Shown here: one piece after another, positions 1-11,690 of the stretch
Layout of the letters: each line of letters opens with the position of its first letter
Position numbering within the stretch: position 1 is the first letter of the stretch
Assembly (NCBI GenBank): GCA_015143295.1
Contig: CM026552.1
Coordinates: forward strand, 63,234,944 to 63,298,943
Direction: 5' to 3'
Source of the DNA: Tetracentron sinense
Taxonomy: Eukaryota > Streptophyta > Magnoliopsida > Trochodendrales > Trochodendraceae
DNA: 64,000 bases
Notes under the pieces: model-generated
What the model was told of the DNA's origin: nothing
What the model saw: the letters and a program-made list of their open reading frames with translations, nothing else
Databases searched by the model: none
Program-made: the position numbers and the translations under genes

Positions 1-99
1 ACGAGGAATGGTGAGAGTAGACAAGAAATAAGCAGGAAGACTCTGTAAGGTACTCCGAATCAATGTCAATTTCCCCCCTTTGGTTAAGTAAGCCGATTT

Positions 100-1700
100 C
101 CACCCTGATAATCTTCTCTCGATTCGATCTAAGACTGGATTCCACATTGATTTCGTCTTATAACTAGCTTCCAAGAGGCATTCCTAAATAAACTGACGGA
201 AGAGAGCCCACACTACAATCGAGGCAAACGGCCAGATTATTCATAATAGGAATCTCCCCTACCTTAATAATTTCAGACTTGGCCAAATTTATCCTGAGTC
301 TCGACACAGCCTTAAAACAACGAAGAATGCATCGGATATTCAGAAGATCCCTTCTTGACGCCCTGTTGAAAATAAGAGTGTCATCCGCAAATTGGAGGTC
401 CGAAATCTTCGGACCTTGAGAGCCAATCCGGAAGCCTTCAAACCAAGTCCCTTCTGCTTTAGACACCAATCAACTTAGCGACTCCGAGGCAAGCACAAAT
501 AGAAATGGAGAAATCGGATCCCCCTACTGCAACCCCCTAGATTTGGGAAAAATCCCCACCGAGCTACCATTCACCAAAATAGAAAAGGAGACTGAGGCTA
601 TACACGATCTTATCCAAAGCCTCCACTTCAATCCAAACCCCATCCTTCTCAAGACATAAAGCAAGAATTCCCAATTGATGTGATCATATGCCTTCTCCAT
701 ATCAACCTTGCATAAGACACCCCGGCCTCCTATCCTGCCCCCTCGAATCAATGCATTCGTTGGCTACAAGAATCCCGTCCACTATTTGGCTCCCACCCAC
801 AAATGCACTTTGCTGGGGAGAGATAAGAGAGGCAATCACCACTTTAAGACGAGAAGCCAACACCTTCGAGAGGATCTTGTATGGACTACTCACATGACTT
901 ATAGGCCTGAATTCTTTGAGATCTACTGCCCCGTCCTTCTTGGGGAATAAGGAAATAAACGAGCAGTTCATCACTCTATCAAACTTCCCCTGATGAAAGA
1001 ATTCCTGCATCACTGCCATGAAATCCCTCCCCACAATGTCCCCAACACTCCCTGAAGAACTCTATAGTAAAACCGTCTGGCCTAGGAGCTTTTTCCCCCT
1101 CCATACCTCTAATAGCTCCAAGAACCTCATCCTCCGCAAACGGGGCCTCAAGAGCTAAGCGCTGATCCTTAGATAGAACATCAAAGTGAAGCCCATCGAT
1201 TTTTGGCTGCCACCTTTCCCTCTCCTGATACAGGTCCTTGTAGTAAGCAACAATATTATCTTCAATCTCCCTCTTTTCTACAATCCACCTCCCATCCACC
1301 CGTAATTTGGATATGATGTTTCTTTTGCGGTTGAAATTAGCCATCCGATGAAAAAACTTCGTATTACCATCCCCCTCTTTGAGCTAGCGAGTTCGGGCTT
1401 TTTGCTTCCAACTGATTTCTTCGAGCCTGAGGGTAGATATATATTCAAGTTTCTTCTTGTCTCTCTTTGAAGCCTCGGAGGGAGAGAGAGCTCGAGACAC
1501 AACCAAACCATCCAACTCCTCTATCCCCTGTAATAACTCCGCCAGCCTCACCTGAATCCTCCCAAAGACCTCCTTGTTCCAAACCTTCAGTCGAGCTTTC
1601 AGAATCTTAAGCTTTAAATCGAAACTAGAGCTCGCGGACCTCCTCCCAGTCGCTTGGTTCCACACCTCAAGACACAACCTCTCTGAATCGTTCATCCTTC
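100..1700 (-). pseudogene. LINE ORF2 reverse transcriptase domain, broken
   Basis: Consecutive minus-strand frames hold the plant LINE RT blocks in order. A pre-RT linker lies at 1695-1384. Then EKAPRPDGFTIEFFRECW (normally KAPGPDGF) is at about 1100-1060, FRPIS at about 900, [16 protein letters not shown] at about 700, and LQFADDTLIF at about 395, carrying the FADD catalytic Asp pair. YLGMPLGS follows near 170. The domain is spread over at least four frames (1344-979, 1034-702, 751-524, 469-164), so it needs several frameshifts or stops to explain it. The RNase H-like and zf-RVT end of ORF2 is not in view. Confidence 0.92.
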
Positions 1701-1739
1701 AACCACATGTTCTCAAACGGGAAGGGGCTAGGTCCCCCT

Positions 1740-2456
1740 GAAAAACACCCCGACTCCAAAAGAAGATGGACATGATCGGAAATGGGCCTTGGGAGAGATG
1801 ACTGCAATACATTTGGGAAATGCTCCTCCTAGTCAAGGTCAACAAGAAAACGATCAAGGCGGCTCGCCACGAAATCATTTCCCGCTTGAGACCAAGTGAA
1901 TGGAACCCCCCTAATTGGATAGTCTATCAGCCCATGACGATTTATGAAGGCTTTAAACCTCTTCATCTTAGCTGAGACTGCACTGCCCCCCTCTCATTTC
2001 TGATGATAGGTGGATACTATTGAAGTCCCCTCCCAAGCATCACGACTTGCCCCACTGCACACTTAAATCGTCTAGCTCTTCCCAAAAGATCACATCCTCA
2101 GACCTTCCAACCGGACCATAAACTCCGGTGAAAACCCAAGTGAAGTCTTCCCCTATTATCCTGCATAAAATTGAAATCGAAAACGCTCCAACCTCCGACT
2201 CCAACACTTCCACTTTCATCCTATCCCACATTAGCAGGATACCCCCAGACGCTCCCAATGACGGGAGCTCAATCCAACCCGGACTATGATCTTCCCACAT
2301 GTCCTTAATATGATACTCCTTAGTACTTGGTAACTTTGATTCCTGAATACACACAAGTGCCGGTCTCTTGGAGCATATGAATTTCTTGACCGCTACCCTC
2401 TTCTCGCGTTGCCCCAAACCCCGAATATTCCATGAGATAATGGAAGACCCAATCAT
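1740..2456 (-). pseudogene. LINE ORF2 AP-endonuclease domain
   Basis: The minus-strand frame starting at 2456 has SWNIRGLGQREKRVAVKK at its N-terminus, the classical SWNIRGL start of plant LINE endonucleases, then LVCIQESKL with the catalytic Glu of the IQE motif and a TGVYGP motif. It runs open to 2040; the next part carries GGDFNSI, the Asp/Asn catalytic motif, after an in-frame stop. The family nicks target DNA to prime reverse transcription. The start at 2456 fits the usual first residues of ORF2. Confidence 0.9.
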
Positions 2457-2459
2457 CTA

Positions 2460-5105
2460 CCCATCCGGCGATCCCTTGCTGACAACGGACAAACTGACTC
2501 CCCTCGCTTGCTGGATTTATCATAATTCACGATACAAACAAGTCTCCTCGCCTCCATCACTGAGGCCCCCCTTCTTCTACTCTTCTGATTCTCTTTGGAG
2601 CGTCCCCTGCCCCGCTCCGAACCTCCTTCAATCTGTTGATACAAACTTTGCGCTGCTGCTTCATGCCCATCCGACGATACTCCTAATGCCGAGCCAATAC
2701 TCTTCAATTGATCTACCACCCACTTAGAAACCTCTTCCTAGCACATTTGAGGTAACATGAGTTGTTCTTCACCTTTCCACTGACCTCCTGACCTGCTAAC
2801 TCGAGCTGAACCGATAAGCTCCGCACTATGAGCCACTACGGTGGTGAGACCTATATTTTGCACCTCCAACAAATCAGACAAGGATGCTACCCGTCTCTCA
2901 CCAATAGCCCCCGGCGAAGGCTCCAATGCAGGCTTAGATCCCGAACCGTCAGAGACAAAAACCTCTGAGAGCCGAGGGGCTTCCCCCCTGGCCGCTGCCT
3001 CCTGCCAAGCAAGGCTTAGAATTGAGAAAAGCTGAGTGAAATGGGACCATAGCGCTTCCCCCATCTCTCCCGAGCATTCTCCACCCTGCTTCGACCCTCG
3101 GCTTCCAACACTCCCTTCACAGGAGCAACTGCTAATTCTGAGAAAACTAATGGAGTGAATTGATTTATCTCCGAATCTGCTGAGCCTACCTCCCAAAACC
3201 GACCAACCAATTCCTTATTTTTAGATGTAGCACAATCGGACCCTGACACACTACCACTCCCTACCTCCATCACCTTGGGGTACGAAACACTGCTCCTTCC
3301 TCCCCCCTTATCGCTCCTCTCGCTGGAGCCGGGAGTGGCAAATCCCCTACCCTCCACGAGGATTAAGGATTTTCGCCTACTATGTTCTGACTCCTCCGAG
3401 ATTCGGCTAACTTATGCTTTGCCCTGATGCGAAACTTCCTTGGTGCTTTGGTCGCCATCCCCAATCTCAAAATCTCCCTGATCTCCCGTCAAAACCTCCT
3501 TTCCCTTAATAAATGGATCAAAGGCAACCTACCTCTCGAAACTTAGCCCTGGGCCCCACCTACTTGGCTCCAGGCCCTCCCGAGCTAAAAGGATTGATTG
3601 GGCTTCAACAAAACGGGACTCAGGCTCGACCTCCTCGTGACTCGATAAGCTTGTAAGGCCCTCCTGAGGTTCCTGGGCTACTCCTACTAATGCTAAGGGC
3701 CCACACCCCGCACCCGAAGCTACTGCTACAGTATGGCCCACGCACCTTGCCTAGTCTGGTCCACGACGGCCTCTGACCGGACTCAAAGGCCCACATATAG
3801 TGGACTCCAAAAGATCAAGTCCAGAAGCCCCCCCTCCTTCGAGATCGACTCTGACTTTACTTAAATAGGGGGCAACCTCTGAACCTACAGGCTCTCTCCC
3901 ACCAGGACCCGACTTCCTTTCCCACCGTAAACGTCTTCTCCTTCAGTTCCTCTTTTGGTTCTTCTTCCAAGGTCTTTCTCTGCCTCCCTCTCCATATGCC
4001 AATCCTATGTTACTGCCTGGCACCCTCTCTGCTAAAAGGGTACAACTCTTCTATTGATCTCCATCCCTAACAACCAACCCAGCTGCTCCCCTATGCCTGT
4101 CCTGGGACTGCTGCTCTCCTACCACCTTCTTTGCCCAAGAGGTAGCTGGCTCAGACCCCAACTCCAATCGGTTGCTCCCAATTGTCTTCTCCAGACTGAC
4201 TGCCTCTCGAATCTGCAGACCAAGAAAATTTGAATTCGCCTCCGCCTCGCCCTGTCGGAAAGAAAGGATTTCGCCGGAATCTCCTACCTCCTCCGGTAGC
4301 ATCGATATAACAATCCGGTAGGATATGCCTCTGTCAGGAACGACCAGAACGCGAGGAATGCTCTCTCTTTTGACTGAACCAATCTGAATCCGAGCCTCCC
4401 GGAGGTCGGTGAGAGAAGCTGTTCGCCTGTCGATGCCTATAGACCCGCCGCAAGCATAACCAGAAAATTTGAAGGGTTTTCAAATTCCACAAATGTAACG
4501 GAAGGCCAAGAATTCCTACCCCAAAGGATGAGAGTAGTGCCGACTCAAGAAGAGTGTTAGACTGAGGCCACCACCTCCTGGGATTGGCCAAGGTGCACCC
4601 ACCAACAAATCTGATGCCGATGATAATTCCTTTACAACTAGAATCCCCTTCCGATCACCATATGGGATTAGGTTTGGTTGATCCTCCTCAGGAAGCAAAG
4701 CACACATTAACTTGGCTATAGACGACCAATAGGCTACTAGTTTAGACATGGAAATAACAAGGGCCCTATCCCACCATCCCTTCGGACAAGAGTCCTCACT
4801 CGGAGAGGGAGTGATAATGGAAGTCGCCGTATAGTCCAAAACCTTTTCTGGGTAGACCTCCCCTCCTGGCTTCCTTAATGCTGGAGGCCTCTCCACCTTA
4901 AAATTTAGTGGACTTATACAGTTCAGAGCCACCAACACCCCCTCCCACCCGAAACCATTCTTACCCTTTGGGAAAATCACCCACTTCCTCCTTCCTCCCG
5001 CCAAGGACAAGGCCAACAAAGAGATAAAAGACCCTTTCACGTTCCTCTTCCGCTCCACAAGCAACACTGAAGCGACTCCTCGACACCTCTCTGCCCTATA
5101 GATAT
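2460..5105 (-). pseudogene. LINE ORF1 (DUF4283-like RNA-binding protein), broken
   Basis: The minus-strand piece 5067-4516 opens with a segment like the DUF4283 region of plant LINE ORF1 proteins, with VERKRNVKGSFISL and KWVIFPKGKNGFGWE. The continuation at 4591-4334 has GLPLHLWNLKTLQIFW, the characteristic 'GLPLHLW' part of the same family, in another frame. The remainder down to about 2460 is rich in Ser, Pro, Glu and Gly, typical of the unstructured C-terminal half of ORF1, and is split over at least three frames. The protein of this family binds element RNA. Neither an intact start nor a continuous frame remains. No zinc knuckle was recognised. Confidence 0.8.
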
Positions 5106-6430
5106 CTTCTTGCGGTCAATTCCCATACACGAGCCAAAACACTTATTTATCATTCCCCGAAGCTACATGTGGTTTGATTCCACTAAAAGTGGATGCGGTG
5201 GCAATCCTATTCTTGGATTCAATGCCCCACACTCTGTCCTCACTTTGCTCACAATCATTTGTTTTTTTGACTTTTTCAAAGTTTTTTTAAAATCTCTAAG
5301 GGGCAGGCGCCGTTTTGAACGCCACCGCAGGCACTTCTTTGGTAACCTCCAAGCCATACAAACAATCCATGAGAGGAGCAATTGCTCAAATAAGGGATCT
5401 ACTAATTCTTCGATAAAAGAAATTGTTCGTGAAAGAGTAATGCATTCAGATAATTTAATCATTACCATTAGACTCAATAAATCCATGCATGGTGGTTTTG
5501 ATAAAAGAGTTTATGAATTTTTTTATATAATATATTATTAAAACATTATTTTGTCGAAAAAACTTTTGAAAATTTTCTCTGAGTCCAATGTGATGATAAA
5601 TTATGAATTCATAAGCCAGTGATCTATAGTGATTACCAATCCATTCCTAGTGGCTTATATGGATTGCCAAAATTTAAGTAGGACCATAATTACAAACACG
5701 TTGTAATGGATGAGCTTTATTGTAATATTTCTCTACGGTTGGGGTTTGTATTGCAGTTTTAGTGGACATTATTTCAATATGTGAAACTCTAACTAGTTTT
5801 CTGTACAATGAAAATTTCGTAAGGTTTAAATTAGAATTGTAATTCTAATCTCACATCTCATGTTTGAGTTCCCTTTAGATCCTACGATATCAGTTTCGTC
5901 TCTCTAGGATTTTCGACCTTGTGTTTGATTAAGAGAATCAACACTATTTCGGTGTACAGATCATAATTCTATCACCGTAACTCCGATTTTGGTCCGATAG
6001 TATATTTTTTGAAAGATCATTTCGAGATCTACAACTTTCGTTTCGAAAGTTTTTCCTTAATCTATTGTTTTTAGGGTCAAAATGATTGTCAAAAAGAAAA
6101 GATGGGAGAGAGGTTGTTCTACATTATTTTGTAATGTTCTTCCTTGTTTAGAAGAAAAGGAAAAAGGAATGTGATCCCTAGGGCTAGATCCACACATTGA
6201 GGAATAGAGAAGACCATTAGTTCTCCGTGGATGTTTGTAGGAATCAAAGAGAGGAACAACATTAATCGACATAAGAGGCTGCACACTTGAGTCCCTTACG
6301 AATAAAGTTTAGTAGTTCTTACACTTTCGTTAAGATATAAATGTTAAAATGAAAATCCGAAAGGGGAAAATAATTTCTCTTGAGGCAAAATGGTTTCGCT
6401 ATCTATGTTTCTAGTTTTGGTCTTTATATG

Positions 6431-6450
6431 CCCCCCCCCCCCCCCCCCCC
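6431..6450. repeat. Poly-C tract (20 C)
   Basis: Twenty uninterrupted C residues. At the same place in the other units there are only a few C residues (for example near 9644 and 11280), so the expansion is particular to this copy. Length may be inaccurate because long homopolymers are error-prone in sequencing. Confidence 0.95.
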
Positions 6451-7738
6451 ATGGTCTAGGGAGGTGAAAATTCCTCCCTTTCCCACCTATTAATTTTGAT
6501 GCGTCCATTTTCTATTAAACAATTCTTACGTGCTCGAATTCCCAAGAATCGTATATTTTCTCGGGAACGGAAAATTTCTCCCATTAACGAGAGCTAAAAC
6601 TGCCTAAATATTCTTCAACACGAGGCTAAACTTGTTCAAAGGCACCAGATAGGAGCTAAAACTATCAAATCGTCACCCAATCTACGTATAAGTCTACAGA
6701 ATTACGTGTGGCTTGATTCCACTAAAAGTGGATATGTAGGCAACCCTATTCTTGGGTTTAGTTCCTATATATGTGCCAAAACTTTCGATACATATTCAAT
6801 TAACTTATCATTCCCCGAAATTGCGTGTGGATTGTTTCCACTAAAAGTGGATACGGTGAGTCCTATTCTTGGATTCAGCGCCAACACTCTTGCCTGACTT
6901 TGCACACAACCATTTGTTTTTTTGACTTTTTTCAACGTTTTTTTAAAATCTTTGATGGGTAGTCACCTTTTTGAATGCCCCCTCAGTTTGGCGTTTGGTA
7001 ACATCAAAGTCATACAGACAATGCATGAGAGGAGCAAATGGTCAAATAAGGGATCCACTACTCCTTCAATAGAGGAAATTATTCGTGTAGGAAGAATGCA
7101 TTCAGATACTTTAATCATCAAGATTAGACTCAATAGATCCATGCATGGTGCATTTAATAAAAGAGTTCATCTAAGCCCAAGCTTAAACTACCCAAACGAT
7201 CTTGAGGAGGAGCTTAAACTATTAACACGCTCTTAGCCATGAGTTTAAATTATCGCAATCCTCCTTCAAAGATCATTTCAAGATCTACAACTTTCGTTTA
7301 GAAGGTTTTTCCATAATCTATTGTTTTTAAGGGTCAAAATGATAGTCAAAAAGAAAAGACGGGAAAAGGGTTGTTACACATTATTTATAATCTTCTTCTA
7401 TGTTTAGAAGAAAAGGAAAAATGGATGTGATACTTTGTGCTAGATGCACAAATTGAGGAATGGAGAAGGCCATTAGTTCTCCGTGGATGAACGTAGGGAA
7501 TCAAAGAGAGGAACGACAATAATCGACGTAGGAGGCTGCACACAGTCCCTTGCGAATAAGGGTTAGTAGTTCTTACACCTTGGACCTTCGTTAAGATCTA
7601 AATGTTCAAGTGAAAATCTAAAAGGGGAAAATCGTTTTCCCTTCATGCGAAAAGGTTTCGATATCTATGTTTTAAATTTTGGTCTTTATATGGTCCGTCA
7701 TCGTCTTGGGAGGTGAAAATTCCTCCTTATCCCACCTA

Positions 7739-8381
7739 TAGATTTCAATGCGTCCATTTTCTACTAAACAATTTTCAGGTGTTGGAATTCCCAAGAATCG
7801 TATATTTTCTTGGGCAAAGTCTTGTTTCAGAAAATTCCTCCCATTAACGAGCTTAAACTACCCAAATATTCTTCTACACGAGCCTAAACTTGTTACACGA
7901 GCCTAAACTTGTTCAAAGGCACTAGATAGGAGCTAAAACTATCGAATGGTTATCCAATCGACGTATAGATTTCAATGCGTCCATTTTCTACTAAACAATT
8001 TTCAGGTGTTGGAATTTCCAAGAATCGTATATTTTCTTGGGAAAAGTCTTGTTTCAGAAAATTCTTCCCATTAACGAGCTTAAACTACCCAAATATTCTT
8101 CTACACGAGCCTAAACTTGTTCAAAGGCACTAGATAGGAGCTAAAACTATCGAATGGTTATCCAATCGACGTATAGATTTCAATGCGTCCATTTTCTACT
8201 AAACAATTTTCAGGTGTTGGAATTTCCAAGAATCGTATATTTTCTTGGGAAAAGTCTTGTTTCAGAAAATTCTTCCCATTAACGAGCTTAAACTACCCAA
8301 ATATTCTTCTACACGAGCCTAAACTTGTTCAAAGGCACTAGATAGGAGCTAAAACTATCGAATGGTTATCTAATCGACGTA
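7739..8381. repeat. 208-bp triplication inside an array unit
   Basis: Three direct copies start at 7739, 7966 and 8174, each beginning TAGATTTCAATGCGTCC and ending near ATCCAATCGACGTA. Copies two and three are 208 bp and nearly identical. Copy one is 227 bp because it carries an extra 18-19 bp duplication (ACACGAGCCTAAACTTG). Other array units carry this segment once, so this is a local, recent expansion. Confidence 0.93.
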
Positions 8382-11300
8382 TAATTCACCAGAACTACGT
8401 GTGGCTTGATTCCACTAAAAGTGGATACGTAGGCAGCCCTATTCTTGGGTTCAGTTCCCATATACGAGCCAAAACTTTCGGTACTTATTCAATGAACTTA
8501 TCTTTCCCCAAATTTACTTGTGGCTTGATTCCACTAAAAGTGGATATGGTGGCAGGATTATTCTTGGATTCAACACCTACACGATCTTCCTCACAACCAT
8601 TTGTTTTTTTGATTTTTTTCAATGTTTTTTTGAACTCTCTGAGGTGTAGGCGCCATTTTGAACGCCACCATAGTCAGTTGTTTGGTAACCTCAAAGCCAT
8701 ACAAACAAAAAAAATGACAGGTGCAAATTCTCAAATAATGGATCCACTAATCCTTCGACTAAAGAAATTGTTTGTGAAGGAGGAATGCATTCAGATAATT
8801 TAATCATCACCATTGGACTCAATAAGTCTATGCATGGTGGTTTTGGTAAAAGAATTTATGAATTTTTTATATATAATATATTATTTTATTAGAGAATTTT
8901 TGAAATGCTTTCTCTGATTCCAATATGATGATAAATTATGAATTAATAAGCCAACGATCGATAGTGGTTACCAATCCAATCCTAGTGGCTTATATTACAA
9001 GCCGAAATTTAAGTAGGACCCTAATTACATACAAGTTGTAATGGATGGGTTTTTTTTGTAAAATGCTTCTACCGTTAGGGTTTGCATTGTAGTATTAATG
9101 GACATTATTTCAATATATTTCAATATGTGAAGCTCGAAGGAGTTTTCTGTAAAAGGAAAATTTCATAAGGTTTAAATAGAATTTTAATTATAATCTCACA
9201 TCTAACGATTAAGTTCCGTTTAGATCCTATTATATTAGTTTCGTCTTTTTAGGATTTTCGGCCTTGTTTTTGATTAAGAGAAGCAACACTGTTTTGGTGT
9301 AAGGATCATAATTCTGTCACCGTATTTTGTAATTTTTTTCCTTGTTTAGAAAAAAAGGGAAAACGGATGCACACATTGAGGAATGGAGAAGGCCATTAGT
9401 TCTCCGTGGATGAACATAGGGAATCAAAAAAGAAACAACATTAATCAACATAGGAGGCTGCACACTTGAGTCCCTTCAGAGTAAAGGTTAGTAGTTTTTA
9501 AACCTTCGTTAAGAACTAAATGTTAAAGTGAAAATCCAAAAAGGGAAAATCGTTCAAATGAAAATCCATAAGGGGAAAATCGTTTTCCCTTCACGCGAAA
9601 AGGTTTCGCTATCTATGTTTCCAATTTTGGTCTGTATATGGCCCCCCCTCATCGGTTGGGGAGGTGAAAATTCCTCCCTTTCCCACCTATAAATTTCAAT
9701 GTGTCCATTTTTTATTAAACAATTCTCGGGTTTTGGGATTCCCAAAAATTGTATATTTTCTCTGGAAAAGTCTGGTTCGAAAAATTCCATCCATTAACGA
9801 GCTTAAACTGCCCAAATATTCTTCTATACGAGCTTAAACTTGTTCAAAAGCACCAGATAGGAACTAAAACTATTGAATCGTCATCCAATATACGTGTAAT
9901 TCCCCAGAACTACGAGTGGCTTGATTCCACTAAAAGTTGATACGTAGGCAACCCTATTCTTGGGTTCAGTTGCCATATATGTGCCAAAACACTTATTCAA
10001 TGAACTTATCATTCCCCGAAGCTACATGTGGCTTGATTCCACTAAAAGTGGATGCGGTGACAATCCTATTCTTGAATTCAACACCCCCACTGTGCTCACA
10101 ACTTTTTTTTTTTTTTGACTTTTTCAAAGTTTTTTTTAAATCTTTGAGGTGCAGGTGCCATTTTGAACACCATCGCAGTCACGTCTTTGGTAACCTCAAA
10201 GCCATACAAACAATCCATGAGAGGAGAAAATGCTCATATAAGGGATCTACTAATTCTTCGATAAAAGAAATTGTTTGTGAAGGAGTAATCTATTCAAATA
10301 ATTTAATCATTACCATTGGACTCAATAAATTCATGCATGATGGTTTTGATAAAAGAGTTTATGAATTTTTTTATATAATATATTATAAAAACATTATTTT
10401 GTCAAAAAAACTTTTGAAATTGTTATCTGAGTCCAATGTGATGATAAATTTTGAATTCATAAGCCAGCAATTTATAGTGATTTCTAATCCATTCCTAGTG
10501 GCTTATATGGAATGCCATAATTTATGTAGGACCCTAATTACAAACAAGTTGTAATGGAAGGGCTTTATTGTAATATTTCTCTACGGTTGGGGTTTGCATT
10601 ACAGTTTTAATGGACATTATTTCAATATTTGAAACTCCAAGGAGTTTTCTGTAGAAGGAAAATTTTGTAAGATTTAAATTAGAATTGTAATTCTAATCTC
10701 ACATCTAACGTTTGAGTTCCCTTTAGATCCTATGATATTAGTTTCGTCTCTCTAGGATTTTCGACCTTGTGTTTGATTAAGAGAATCAACACTATTTCGG
10801 TGTACAGATCATAATTCTGTCACCGTAACTCCGATTTTGGTCCGATAGTATATCATTTCAATGATCATTTCGAGATCTAAAACTTTCGTTTTGATAGTTT
10901 TTCCATAATCTATTGTTTTTAGAGTCAAAATGCTTATCAAAAAGAAAAGATGGGAGAGAGGTTGTTCTACATTATTTTGTAATGTTCTTCCTTGTTTAGA
11001 AGAAAAGGAAAAAGGGATGTGATCCCTAGGGCTAGATCCACACATTGAGGAATAGAGAAGACCATTAGTTCTCCGTGGATGTTTGTAGGAATCAAAGAGA
11101 GGAACAACATTAGTCGACATAAGAGGCTGCACACTTGAGTCCCTTACGAATAAAGTTTAGTAGTTCTTACACTTTCGTGAAGATATAAATGTTCAAGTGA
11201 AAATCCAAAAGGGGAAAATCATTTCTCTTGACACGAAAAGGTTTCGCTATCTATGTTTCCAGTTTTGGTTTTTATATGGCCCCCTCCTCATGGTCTAGGG

Positions 11301-11690
11301 AGGTGAAAATTCCTCCCTATCCCACCTATAATTTTCGATGCGTCCATTTTCTATTAAACAATTCTTAGGTGCTGGAATTCCCAAGAATCTAATATTTTCT
11401 CGGGAAAAGTCTTGTTTCGGAAAATTTCTCCCATTAACAAGCTAAAACTGCCCAAATATTCTTCTACACGAGGCTAAACTTGTTCAAAGGCACCAGATAG
11501 GGGCTAAAACTATCAAATCGTCATCCAATCTACGTATAATTCCACAGAACTACGTGTGACTTGATTCCACTAAAAGTGGATACGTAGGCAATCCTATTCT
11601 TGGGTTTAGTTCCTATATACGTGCCAAAACTTTCGATACATATTCAATTAATTTATCATTCCCCGAAAGTGGATACGATGAACTTAATTT

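Larger units (their letters stand above)
1..5110 (-). mobile_element. L1-type plant LINE, 5'-truncated, broken
   Basis: Minus-strand non-LTR retrotransposon. Reading from high to low coordinates it shows an ORF1 with a DUF4283-like N-terminal region, an AP-endonuclease domain and a reverse transcriptase, the usual order of plant L1 elements. The 3' part (the rest of ORF2 and the tail) lies beyond the left edge. The 5' end is abrupt: ORF1 begins inside its first domain, and the neighbouring repeat array resumes near 5117, as expected from 5' truncation during target-primed reverse transcription. Several frame changes in both ORFs make it non-functional. No target-site duplication can be checked because one end is missing. 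Confidence 0.93.
5117..11690. repeat. Long tandem repeat array, block 1 (about 1.5-1.7 kb units)
   Basis: Head-to-tail copies of one non-coding family. Units begin near 6698, 8387 and 9902, with partial ones at 5117 and 11540. Each starts with a pair of modules about 110-120 bp apart, each reading roughly GTGGCTTGATTCCACT, AAA, AGTGGATACGTAGGCAA, then CCCTATTCTTGGGTTCA. After that come a T-rich tract, a GGCGCCGTTTTGAA segment, a diverged AT-rich body, a CAACTTTCGT-containing stretch and GAGCTTAAACT short repeats. The open frames in it are short and not conserved between units. The TACGTAGGCA core resembles a motif I associate with LTRs of Tat/Ogre-lineage Ty3/gypsy elements, so derivation from an LTR or UTR is inferred. 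The last unit stops at about 11690. Confidence 0.85.

Noticed and set aside
5110-10554. Frames of 63-205 codons in the array (for example 9937-10554)
   Set aside because: Frames are not shared between homologous units, so they are chance openings in non-coding repeat DNA.
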